Shown here in pieces: positions 13,365-24,300 of a DNA stretch of 64,000 bases. Source of the stretch: Dicaeum eximium (lineage: Eukaryota; Chordata; Aves; Passeriformes; Dicaeidae); the NCBI GenBank assembly GCA_013396995.1, contig VWZP01002422.1, forward strand, positions 124,001 to 188,000. The letters are read 5' to 3'. Below the pieces are notes generated by a model that saw nothing but the letters and a program-made list of their open reading frames with translations, did not search any database and was not told the DNA's origin. Made by a program: the position numbers and the translations under genes. Position 1 is the first letter of the stretch. Every line of letters begins with the position of its first letter.

Positions 13365-13565
13365 CATTTATTAGTACATGGTAAACTCTGTCAGAGAGGA
13401 AAAGCTCAGTGTGAAAATTAATTTGATAAATATATCTGTTGCTTAGTTGTAATCTTTTGCAAGCATTAAAATAAAATATGAAGTGGGATCTATCGTTGAA
13501 CTGAGGAAGCAATATTTATTTTGTAAAAACAGTATCTCTTTCCTACTGGAAAACAACAAAAAATG
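13365..13565 (+). repeat. False (assembly) duplication, left copy of block A
   Basis: These 201 bases are identical by eye to 13743-13943. They lie immediately left of the gap, with no divergence, which is expected when overlapping contig ends are placed side by side rather than merged. Confidence 0.9.
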
Positions 13566-13566
13566 N
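13566..13566. other. Single ambiguous base replacing about 283 bp
   Basis: One N joins block A directly to block B. In the right-hand copy the same two blocks are separated by 13944-14226, which includes a long AT-only tract. The N therefore marks a collapsed join, not one unknown base. Confidence 0.8.
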
Positions 13567-13665
13567 TTTATTTTCTGTAAAATTGAACATGGAATGCAAA
13601 GATACATACACAATCATGAAATCAATTATACCTTTGAGACAAGAAATTTTTTATCTGAATCTTTC
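13567..13665 (+). repeat. False (assembly) duplication, left copy of block B
   Basis: These 99 bases are identical by eye to 14227-14325 and end exactly at the N run. Together with block A they show that the left contig end repeats the start of the right contig. Confidence 0.9.
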
Positions 13666-13742
13666 NNNNNNNNNNNNNNNNNNNNNNNNNNNNNNNNNNN
13701 NNNNNNNNNNNNNNNNNNNNNNNNNNNNNNNNNNNNNNNNNN
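13666..13742. other. Assembly gap (77 N)
   Basis: A run of Ns between two contigs whose ends repeat each other. The gap probably has no real missing sequence: merging the contigs would remove 13365-13742 (378 bases) from the window. Confidence 0.9.
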
Positions 13743-14325
13743 CATTTATTAGTACATGGTAAACTCTGTCAGAGAGGAAAAGCTCAGTGTGAAAATTAAT
13801 TTGATAAATATATCTGTTGCTTAGTTGTAATCTTTTGCAAGCATTAAAATAAAATATGAAGTGGGATCTATCGTTGAACTGAGGAAGCAATATTTATTTT
13901 GTAAAAACAGTATCTCTTTCCTACTGGAAAACAACAAAAAATGAGTTGCTGCAGCATATTCCTGCTGTTCATGCTTTAGTTCTTCAGTGTAGAGTATAGC
14001 TTTTCTTCAATGGTATGACCAAAAAATGGTATGAAGAAATTTCATGATCAAGCTCATTGAAATAATGGTTACTTAGCTATAGTCAACAAGATGTTTTTCA
14101 GTAATTTAATTATTACATAATTATATATAATTATATAATTATATAATAATCAGTAATTTAATTATATATGATTTATATATATATATATATTTACGGGATG
14201 TTCATGATTCTTTCCAATTTTTCTTTTTTATTTTCTGTAAAATTGAACATGGAATGCAAAGATACATACACAATCATGAAATCAATTATACCTTTGAGAC
14301 AAGAAATTTTTTATCTGAATCTTTC
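13743..14325 (+). other. Likely true version of the duplicated locus
   Basis: Contains block A (13743-13943), a unique middle (13944-14226) and block B (14227-14325) without Ns. The middle includes an AT-rich tract that probably broke the assembly. No gene is present. Confidence 0.75.
14099..14191. repeat. AT-rich simple repeat with a 52-bp tandem echo
   Basis: Long runs of TATAAT and (TA)n. CAGTAATTTAATTA occurs at 14099 and again at 14151, a 52-bp spacing that points to tandem duplication. A tract like this readily forms hairpins and stops short-read assemblers, which fits its position inside the misassembled locus. Confidence 0.75.
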
Positions 14326-15439
14326 ACTTTATTTCTTAATATCATAATTTCTGCCTTCTATTACTTCTCTAACACATTTGCAGAAAGAAGTGAAAATGAA
14401 ACATAAGTTTCTGAAAGTTCTACCGGTGCACCTTGAAAATAACATGAGCCTTAATGCTGTTGAAGAATTCGGGAGACTGAAAAATGCTGGAGAATTTGGG
14501 TTAGCATTTCCAAACACATACATTGTATCTAGGCTGTATTTCATAAACTATCTTTTATAATCTTTGTCCTCATCTCTATTTACTGGGTATTTTTTCAGTT
14601 GTTTTTAATGGATTTTTATCTGGATGAATCAATCTTGTTTTATTATGTAGGTATAGTATTTCATATTCTTGTGCTTTGAAACCATCCTTTTGAAAGTATA
14701 GGTCGGGATTAATTCAAAGAAACAATTTAAACAGGTAGATTTAAATGAAGTTTTAGCATCACATATCTGCTGAAATATAGTTTAATTCATAGTAACTAAA
14801 ATCCTTACTAAATATTAAATTAAGATCTACAAATATTATTATTGAAAAAATCTTTAACTCTTCTTTCAATTCCTCCATGTGAAATTTTCATGTGCTTTCT
14901 GTTGTTAAATTTTCTTCAGACTAGAAAGAACTTCCATTGCTCAGGAAAGGAATAATTCTCTTAGTTTTTGTACTATTTTGAGGTGTTGGTCTTTCTTAGG
15001 GCCTATAGTTTAAACTCCATATCATGGCACTGTTAAAAAATGTCTTTTCCTTTCATGTCCTATGCTAAACACATCTTTTTTTGCAATTGCTACAGTCCCT
15101 TTGAAGATGCAGCAGATAACTTTGCCTCTGCCCATTTCCATGCAGTTAGAGGTACAGAGATACAGAGATACAAGACCTGAGAAGAAACAGCACTCTGCTA
15201 ATTTCTGATAATCAAAAGTCACCTATGGAAAGTCAGCTTTGGGCTGAAGATGAAAGCCTCTCATGCCTACAAACCTTTATCTTCTATTTGTACTCTGTTT
15301 CCTGTATGTGTGTGGTGTTCCTTTTGTAACAGCAATGAATATTTCAGGATCTTAAATAGTCAAAAGTAGATGGTCACCAGTGCAGTACCATAAATATGGC
15401 AGCAAACAACCTTATGACAGAAGAACAGAGATTAGGAGA
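14326..15439. other. Intergenic AT-rich sequence
   Basis: No repeat, RNA gene or coding exon recognised. Short frames at 14329-14560 and 15022-15222 have no supporting features. Confidence 0.6.
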
Positions 15440-16260
15440 CTGTGGTGGGTTGACCTTGATCCTTGGCAGGATGCCAGGTGCCCACCAAACTTCTCTATTG
15501 CTCCTCCTTATCAACAAGAGTGGGGAGATAAAATATCATGAAAAGCTCTTGGCCTGAGATAGGGACAGAGAGGGATTGCTCACTAATTACTAACATGGAA
15601 AGACAGACTCAATTCAGAAATTCATAAGAGAGTAGAATAATGAGAAATAAGGAGAAATCTCAAAACTTGTTCCCACCCTTCCGTCTTCTCAGGTTCAACT
15701 TGAGTCTGATTTTTCTATCTGCTCCCCTTGATCATCATAAATGGATAGAAAATGGGGACTGTGGTCTGTTCATAAGATTTTCTCTGCCATTCCTTCCTCC
15801 TCATGCTCTTCCGCTGCTCCAGCAGGGGGTCCCACCAGGGAGACAGTTTGGAAGACAGTTCACCACAGACTTCTCCAGTTTGTATCCTTCTCACAGGCTA
15901 TATTTCTTCATGCATTTCTCCAGTGTGGGTCTCTTCCATGTGATACGTTTCTTTGGGAACAGACTGCTCCAGCATGGCTCCGCTGTGGATATCTGCTCTT
16001 CCACGGACCTCCATAGACTGCAGGGGTACAGTCTGCCTCACCAACTTTGGTCTTTACCAACTCCTGCAGGGGAATTCCAGCTCTTGGAATCTGCTGGAAC
16101 TTGTTGTGTCAACCCTGGCAACAGCCTTTGGCCGCCTCTCACAGACACCGCCCCGCAGTGCCCTCAGTCCCACGGCTTTGCCACATGGACTCCACACGGA
16201 GAAACAAGGCAGAGTAAGGCTGCTGGGGACAGTCCCTGATGGACAAAACAGAGGTGTGTG
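15440..16260 (+). mobile_element. Long avian ERV LTR, same family as 45086-46083
   Basis: Starts TGTGGTGGGTTGACCTTG and, like the second copy at 45086-46083 read on the minus strand, continues with an ATGCCAGGTGC-type block near the start. The middle holds imperfect tandem units built on CTGCTCCAGC(A/G)(T/G)GG followed by a stretch ending in CTGCAG or similar, best seen at 15815-16040. Large LTRs of this type are common in birds; from memory they belong with the ERVL group, but I could not verify that. The right end is blurred. GAGAC precedes the start and also occurs at 16392-16396, so the element might reach 16391, but a 5-base match is weak evidence. The 199-aa frame at 15640-16239 is an accident of the GC-rich repeat units. 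Confidence 0.75.
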
Positions 16261-19200
16261 GAGCAGCTGAAATGAACAGCTGCTTCATTTTGTAGGGAAG
16301 GTCATCACCTTTTTTAAGGTTAACAAATTTATGGGACAATATCCCCTTTTGAACTCAGAAGCTCACGTTTTTTTCCTGGGTAACACTGGTAGAGACTGCA
16401 TTGAAAATATATCTCAGGGGCCAACTTTGAAATACTGTACAGTTTGCCCCGGGTTTATGCATTAAACCTTTTATTTTAAATACACATTACCATAAAAATC
16501 CAACACAAAATAAACAAAATAAAATTCACACAATTGTAAAACTACTATAAAGCTTGCAAATTATTTATAATATAACTTACTAAAATCCTTTCCCTCCTTT
16601 TTTTTTATCATATGACTACATGATTCACTGGCCTTTAAGCATTTAATTAACTCTCTAAGGGCTTTAATACTTGAATGGTCTCTCTCGTAAAATATTTTAC
16701 ACAGCAATGCTTGCCTTTTTATGCTTTGATTCATTACTGCATTTTCTTAATTAGTTTAACTGTAAGGTTAAAATAAAGGTAAAACATCCACATAGTAACA
16801 AATCTGAGGTCTAAAGAAAGGTTTTTGTTGCTCATGAAGATATTGTTCATGGATTTTGAATTATAGCTGTCTGGTACCTTAATAATTTTTGCATTTACTG
16901 CCTTGTGAATACCTAGTAAAATTACAGGATCGTAGGCTAAAGCAGAACATAATTTTTAGATTATCATCTTCATAGGTGTCATAATGTTTTATAAATGCAA
17001 TTAGAACCCATAGTTCTATAACTGAAATTGAGACGCAAATATTAAATGTAATGAATATTCAAATGAAAATACAATCTCCAAGGTGTTTCATTAATATAGC
17101 TTATAATGAGAAAATTCTTTTCTGGTAAACACTTCACTTGTACATAGAGTTAGGTTATAGTCCAACTACTTGATATATGAAATAGATACAATAGAGCTTC
17201 AAATCCAAATTATTTGTAGACATTAAAATTAGTACTTTCAATGCAAAAATTGAACCAATGGTCTTGTTTCACACATAACTGACTATGTAAAAGGAAATGA
17301 CACAAGGAAAAGCTTGCATTCTCAGCACTGAGAAACTAAAACTGAAACACAAATTCTTTCTTGTCCCTAAAAAAAGTGATTTCTCAGAACCAGCATTGGA
17401 TACAGCAATCCTAGGAAGCTTGTGTAGCCACTGGTTGTGCTGTACCAATACACTGGAAACAAAACATCTAGCTCTAGAGCTATTTCAATATTTTATTCTC
17501 AAGCACTGAAATTAAGAGAAAATGCCATTTTCCTAAACCAGCTACAGCATAGTGTTCTTAATCATATTTTAGAGCAGCTGAAGGTATAACAAACCTTCTC
17601 TACTCATGACAAAACTTAGTTTTGAAGAAACTACTCTCCAATGAAATTGAAAGTCAGAATTAAAAAAAAAAGAAAAGTAAATCCCATAAAATATTGAAAA
17701 CATAAAAGACAGGTTTTAGTTTGAATAACTAAAATTATTTTTAAAGGAATATACTTTCAGGCTGAAAGCTACACTTAGGAATTTTTAAAAAATTGGTTTC
17801 CTTACCTTTTAAGTGGGTAATTTTACTGTCAGGTGTTGTTTTCCAAAACTTTTCAACTAATTAATTTTGATCTAGAAGTTGTATCACTTAGAGACAAAAT
17901 GGTTTTTGTGGTGATCATGAGCAGAAGACAAGTGTACATGGAGAACTGAGGGACACACAGTGCACTTAACCCAAACATTCCCAGGTCAGGGCTGTGCTGT
18001 ATGGGGCCATGGACCCAGTGTGTGTTGTGCTGCACAGATCCCACGGCTGCAAGATAACCTCAGCCCCCTTGCTGCAGCAGGCAGCTCTCACCCCATATCT
18101 CGGGGGAGCACGCCACTGCTGTGGCCTTGCCTTTATCAACAAGCTCAGCAAGAAGTTACTGTGACACATTTCTCTTTAACTGTGGAAATAATAAATAGAG
18201 TTTTTCCTTTGTAAAGAAAGTCTTATAATTGCTCAGCTGACCAAAAAAGGAAAAGCTGTTATGGATAGAACATGGGTCTGAGTCTCTTTAATCTTACACT
18301 GCTTAGGGTTCCTAGCATCCAAAGATATTAATATCACCTGTGCTATTCTCTTACAGTTTTACAGTAATGAAAAGCTTTTTAAATGATAACCTAAAAGTCC
18401 TAGTGCCTATCTTGCTGAGACCATAATGAACCATCTCCTCCCAGTGCAAGACAAACCCCTAAATGAAATTAACTTAATTTTTTTAATCTTGTACCCTTCT
18501 GTGACTAAAAGTCTTATAAATTCATATCTAAAAATTCATTCTCAGTTTCACCCACCTCTATAGGTACAATGTTCATCTTCCTGTTGTCATATTTATCCCT
18601 TTTTCTTGGTCATCCTACTGGGATGTCAGTTAAGGCATGTCCTTCATCCCCATTTCTCTCGTGATTCTTCAGGGTGAAAAATTACAGAAACCTGTCATGT
18701 AGGGTTACTTCATAAGGGCATGTGGAACAAAAAACCTATAAACTTTTTTTTTGCTTAGCAACTGAAATTGCACAACCCTTTTATTCCAACTTCTCTCGGG
18801 TTCTTGAACCCCTTACTGTTAAAGTTAGTCTCTGAAAGTCTTCAGCAGAACCTAACAGCCAGAGTATGTGCTCCACAGAGGAACTAAAGACTTTGCACTG
18901 CAAAAATGATATTTGATCTTTCATGTATCTACTATTACTCTTACCTGCATTGTCTAAATTCTGGAAAACATGAAAAAATGCCTTTCTTGAGTCACACCGT
19001 CTTCTAACATACACATTTTTAATTTCTTTTTCCTTCTTAATGATGGCCGGTCATCAAGTCCATTCACTTTTCTTTCCACAACAAAAATCAGTTATATGTT
19101 AATATAGAATACATGTATGAACATGTATATAATACAGTGTAGATAATGGTTCAATACTGGTGGCTTAGTGCTCAGGTAGTTTATGGCTTAGTACAGGAAA

Positions 19201-19484
19201 TAAACAGGCAAGGTGTAAGAAAAGAAATGGACTAATCATTATTTACTTTAACGTTAGGCAGCAATTTACCCAGCACTTTTAATATTGCTTGATTTCAGCT
19301 GTGTTATTGGATGTACTGTGTCCTGCTACAAGCAGTAATTTTCATTTCAGATGAGATGTCATATATACATGAAGTCAGCACTGTATTAGCATAACAAATG
19401 ATAGAATAAAAAGGAATGTGTCATTGGCATGTGCTCCTTGAACTGTTTTATCCAACAAATTTAGCTAAAGCAATTTATGATCTT

Positions 19485-19516
19485 AAAATGGTCATTTTTC
19501 TTAAAATGACCATTTT
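19485..19516. repeat. Perfect 14-bp inverted repeat with 4-base loop
   Basis: AAAATGGTCATTTT (19485-19498), loop TCTT, then AAAATGACCATTTT (19503-19516), an exact reverse complement. A third copy of the core, ATGGTCAT, follows at about 19522-19529. The symmetry is visible; it could be a cruciform-prone site or a paired binding site, and no function is shown. Confidence 0.8.
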
Positions 19517-19763
19517 TATGAATGGTCATAATTAATATTCAAATATTAGCAATGCTTTTAACATTTCCAACCCGTATTCCCTTTCAGATATTCCTGACCA
19601 GATTTTTCAGAATTTCCTGAGTACCCCAATTTCATCCACATAGAATCATTAACTGATGACAAATTCATTTTCAGGTTTTGAAATTAGCATTGCTTTAAAG
19701 AATAATTTCAGAAAAAATAATATCATATATGAACCTTTCTAGTTACATATGTTCTCCGTTATG

Positions 19764-19802
19764 TGTGTGTATATATATACATACGTGTATATATATATTT
19801 AT
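19764..19802. repeat. TG/TA simple repeat
   Basis: Mixed (TG)n and (TA)n microsatellite interrupted by CATACG. An ordinary low-complexity tract. Confidence 0.8.
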
Positions 19803-19954
19803 GCATTACTTAAAGTGAAACTTCAGATCACTCATTAATTTCCTTAGATACTTTTAATGATCATTTTAAATATGATCATTTATATCATATCAAAAAATAA
19901 TGTTTTTAGAGAGGTAGATTTTTCAGTCTTTTTTTAGAATTTTTAAAAAAATCT

Positions 19955-20305
19955 TTAGGGCTGGAAAAGAATTCCAAGATCATTGAGTCCAACCCTTGAC
20001 CAAACACTACAATATCAACTGAAACATAGCACTAAATATGACATCCGGTTATTTCTAGAACACTTCCAGAGATGGTGACTCCCTGGGCAGCCCTTTCCAA
20101 TGCCTGAATGTCTTTTCAGTGAAGAAATTCTTCTGTTGTCCAAACTGAACTTCCCCTGGCACAGCTTGAGACTGTCCTCTTGTCCTGCCTGGACACCCTC
20201 ATTTCAGGCAGTTGTAGGGAGTGATGGAGTCTCCTCTTAACCTTCTCCAGTCTTAAGAAAGCTACCTCCCTCAGTCACTTCTTATATGACTTACCCTTGT
20301 CTCTG
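19955..20305 (-). mobile_element. CR1 LINE fragment, 3' part
   Basis: The plus strand reads as the reverse complement of a CR1 3' region. Recognisable blocks are GATCATTGAGTCCAACCC, CCAGAGATGGTGACTC, CTGGGCAGCCC.TTCCA.TGCC, the GTGAAGAAATTCTTC block and TTGTCCTGCCTGGACACC. The element runs toward lower coordinates. Its tail repeat is lost or decayed at the low end. Strong divergence marks an old copy. Confidence 0.85.
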
Positions 20306-20848
20306 GTATCCAGAAAGTAATTAGGGTTTGTGAAAGAAGTTAATCAGGTATGCTGGAATCAACCTCTACACTAAACAAAAGCCGTGCTAACACTCTATCT
20401 TACTGTGCTATAATTTGAGTATTGGAACAGGATGCAGTAGAGAAGAAATATCCACTCACCAGAAGAATTTTTTTCTCTCCTTCAGGTGAGATAGATGTGG
20501 TGAGATGGTGACTTTCTGCACATTGAGAGTGCATGGATCATCTGGTGATGGAGGTCCAAGAGCTGCAGTCTGCACACACAGATGGAACAGTTCTCAGCTA
20601 CTCTTTGGTGAGCTGAAAGAAAAATAGTATTGAACTGTGAGCAGCAATTGGGCAACAAAGGAAATAGTAACAGGCCTGTTTGAAGCATATTAGGAAAATG
20701 GTGTAATATTGATCTTCATCAATATTTCAAGTGGTGGCGAGACCTTTCATGTTTATAGGCTAATGACATTACATAAAAATATGATGAACTTAAGACACTG
20801 CCACCACAGCAGAGTCTTCTTTGACTATTTATGACAGTTAAAATAATG
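20306..20848. other. Intergenic sequence, unassigned
   Basis: Lies between an old CR1 and an ERV LTR. No family recognised, and no coding signal beyond short frames. Confidence 0.5.
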
Positions 20849-20853
20849 CTGAT
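20849..20853. repeat. Target-site duplication, left copy (CTGAT)
   Basis: CTGAT here is repeated exactly at 21364-21368 on the other side of the LTR. A 5-bp duplication is the usual ERVL-type length. Confidence 0.85.
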
Positions 20854-21363
20854 TATGTTAGGTTGACTCAGACCATCAGCTAAGCACCCATCCAAATGCT
20901 CCCCCATTTTCCTATCAGGGTTGGGGAGATGCCTGAAAAGACAAATATGGGAAGAACTCACGTGTTGAGATAAAGATAGTTTAATAAGTGCAGAAAAAAA
21001 GGGGTAAATAGCCCCCAGACAAATTATTGAAGCAATCACTCACCACACTGTACCAGCAGATCGATGCCCATCCAGTCTGCACACAAAGGCTACTTTGGGA
21101 AAACTTGCCTTCACTCAGCTGAAATTGCAGAGTGTAACATTATGGCATGGAGTTCCACTTTGGTTTGACTGGCTCAGTTCAGTCTTTCAGAGCCTCATGA
21201 GAGGGCAGTGTGACAAATGGAGAAGAACTCAAAACTGTGCAAACACTGTTCAGCAATAGCTGAAATATTGGTATGTTATCAATATTGTTTAGTCACAAAT
21301 AGTCACACAATATTATGTGGATTAATATGAAGAAAATGAAGTCTGTCCCATCCATACAGTGCA
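20854..21363 (-). mobile_element. Solo LTR of an avian ERVL-type endogenous retrovirus
   Basis: A 510-bp element in minus orientation, bounded by perfect 5-bp duplications CTGAT. On the plus strand it shows the family's order of blocks: CAGCTAAGCACC near the left, CTCACGTGTTGAGATAAAG followed by TAGTTTAATAA (complement of the ATTAAACT polyadenylation region), AAGCAATCACTCACCAC, GATCGATGCCCATCCAGTC, ATTATGGCATGGAGTTCC, and GTATGTTATCAATATT near the right. On the minus strand it starts TGCACTG. The other end is TA instead of the expected CA, read as mutation. Internal viral genes are absent. Family assignment is from recalled avian LTR structure; the ends are fixed by the duplication. Confidence 0.9.
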
Positions 21364-21368
21364 CTGAT
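21364..21368. repeat. Target-site duplication, right copy (CTGAT)
   Basis: Perfect match to 20849-20853, immediately after the LTR. Confidence 0.85.
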
Positions 21369-24300
21369 TTAAATTCCTACTTGAGATGTGTTTAATTTCC
21401 ACTACGTTTACCCAAGTCTAGAGACATGCCAAAATAGTCTTTAAACTTTTAAATTATTTAAGAGCTTTGATTGAACGTACAGCTATCTTGATATTTGGGG
21501 GTTCTCAAAGTTTTTGACATAATGCCATAGAGCATTTTCACTAAAGTACTTTAGTACTTTAGTTAGTTAGAAGTAGAACTTTCTACTAAAGTTAGAAAAT
21601 GAAGTAATAACAGGAGATATAAGTATTAAAAACACAAACCAATGACAAAGATAAACCGTTCATTAGGAGAGGATATGAGAGTTTAGAATTTTGTTATATA
21701 CTTCATGTTTCAAATTTATTCAGAGAAAAATAGATGAGTTTTTAATATACAGTGAAATTCTGGTTGTTTCTTTTCAATTCCACTCATTCTGATTATTTTC
21801 TCTTTTTGATTCTTTCCTATGCACAGGCTCTTGACCTTTGCTGTGTTTGTTTACTTTCCTATTACACCCATTTAGTGACATCTTAGCAATACTTACAAAA
21901 TTATTAAACAGAGACAAACACAGTCTACTCTATATATGTCCCAGTAAAAGACACTAATATTTGGGTAATTACTGTTTTTCTTCCAGTAAAGCCTAGTTTC
22001 AGAAAGATGACAAAACACCTAGCTAGAACAAATTTATCTGAAAGGCCAGGTAGTTAAGATTACAATTATGCAGACATGTTTGTTTGTCTTCTCAGATATG
22101 CCAGCAGTGACCTTTTCAGCATTCCCATTGCATATTTTCTCAACAAACACTGTCTCGACTCTTATGAGAGCTTGCTCATAAGTACAGGCTATGAATTCAG
22201 AGCTTTTCAGTTCTGAAACTGGGAATCCAGCACAGCCTAAGGGAGCTTTCAGCATGTCACTTTCCTAAGGCCCAAAACTCTGCAGACCAGCATTATCTGA
22301 ATCCAGTGGAGAGTTGTACCAGGACACTCAGCACATGCAAAATAAATCCTGTGAGGTTGGAACATGCTTATCAGGACATTTATCATATTTCGAAGTGAGT
22401 ATTTCTTAAAATGCATTAACCTATAAGAATGGAACTTTCTGAGAGTTTTAACTTTTTTTTTTCTGCCAAAATATTGAAGTATAACTCTTTTGAATAATTA
22501 AAATGAAAACTCTGCATTTTATCCAACCTTTTCAAAGAGATAATGAACATTTTCTAATTGGAGGTAATTCTGCCAATGCTGATTCATATAATTGCCTACT
22601 CAAGGTGAGTGCCTGTTTCAAAGCATGAAAACACTAGCACTCTTCAAAGAATGAATTGAATGAGGTTTTGGTCTTTGGTTTTAATTGGCTGGCTAGATTT
22701 TTTTAACGTCTCTTACCACTGTCATCTGGTTCGAGCTTGTTAAATAGTTGATAATTCTTTTCCCCAGAAATGGTTCATTTAGAGTGGATTACCTAACACA
22801 AAACATTTGTGGGAGTGGTAAAGTCCTAAAACAGTTATAGATGATAGAAAAATAATCCCACAACAATAATGATGGAGCATTGCTTATGGTATTACCTAGA
22901 TTTTATGCTTAGTTATGAAATTAATTTCAAAAGGGTTTGAATAATTGAACTTAAAAATAATAATAAAAAGCTACTATCACATGAAATAAATGGACTATAT
23001 GACACATGAAAAAATACAAAGAAATCACACTCATGCAAGTTATATCATTAGATGAGTTCTTCTCACATACAGCTGCTGTATTGTGAGCTAATGACAGTTA
23101 TATGTACCATTATAGCATTTTATTTTTAATGGTATGTGTCACTATGTCACTGACAGGGACTTTTTGCCCATTTCTTTACTAATACAACCCTTTTTATGAG
23201 GTGTGCTTGCAATTTCCTGAAACACAAAGTTTGGCACAGTTTGTATGATCCAGGATGGATAAAAATATAGGTAATAAATTGAATCCAAGAACTGTGGGTA
23301 ATCATAGTGATATAGTTTTGGTAATTTCCCTTACATTTTCTGCATTCTGAATTTGTGAGACACTGATAAGTTTAGTTCATTCAGATGTTCTTATGAAGTC
23401 TGAAAAGAAACTTACATGTGGTCTTGGTGTGAAAATAGCTGTTTTTCTTGATATTTGACTTTGAGCCAGTAGGATTTATATGTCCCTTTTTCTGCTCCAT
23501 TGCCCATTTACACATTTTAATTTCTATAAGATCTCTTAAAAAAAATTTAATAGATGCATATCTCTCATCATCTTATTCCACTCCATCGCCTTCTTATTAT
23601 CTTACTAATTGATTACTTGTTGGGTATATAACTGAGGCAAAGCCTGATAACAGTTTATCTCCTTCTTTTATGTTAGATGCAAATTAGGGTACTAAAACAT
23701 ATTTCACCATATCAGAACCAGTCTTTAAAGAACTTGTGAAATGTTTTGGCCTCTTTGACCTTCATGGAGAGGAATTTCATCTGATTTTATACCCCATAGA
23801 GAAAACATGCAGGTACAACAGAATTACTCTCACCAAAGTAATGTATTGTTACCATATTTAACAAAAAAAAAAAATTAAGAAGCTTTTTGGTGTTGTATGA
23901 TGAATTAATTCCTCCTGTACAATCAGTCATTGGTCCTTTTGCTGAGGCATCATAATGTGTGCAATTAGTGTCAGTTTCATTACACTAGAAATTTCCTTTA
24001 TATGGGTTACCAGCACTGTGAATGCACTCAACTCCTTCATAAGTTCCACAAAGGTCAAGAGACAACAGCCTTGAAGAGACAGTAAGCAATGGCAGGTTTG
24101 GTCAAACTCAGATATGCCACATAGCATTGTAATTCATGACTTAATAAAGAAAGTCTTACTTACTAGCCAGATATGTTTGTTTGCGTTTGGTGTTAACTCA
24201 CTAGCCTGTGTCAGCCAGTGGGTGAGAGAGTCTACACACTCTTTCAAGGAACACAATGCTATGACTTCCTGCTAAGAATTTCAGAATTTGCTTTAAAAAT

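Larger units (their letters stand above)
16261..19954. other. Intergenic sequence, some parts possibly conserved
   Basis: Mostly AT-rich and repeat-free by eye. The part at 16590-17110 contains homeodomain-type cores in a dense arrangement (see findings). The part at 17950-18150 is richer in GC and CpG than its surroundings but was not matched to any family. No gene recognised. Confidence 0.55.

Noticed and set aside
13483..13890. Frames of 79-89 aa crossing the gap
   Set aside because: They exist only because Ns are read as open codons.
15640..16239. 199-aa open frame, longest in the window
   Set aside because: Lies wholly inside the GC-rich tandem units of an ERV LTR. No domain, and overlapping frames are open too, as expected from stop-poor GC-rich repeats.
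22721..22740. GGTTCGAGC, like a tRNA B box
   Set aside because: No A box at the right distance and no cloverleaf could be drawn.
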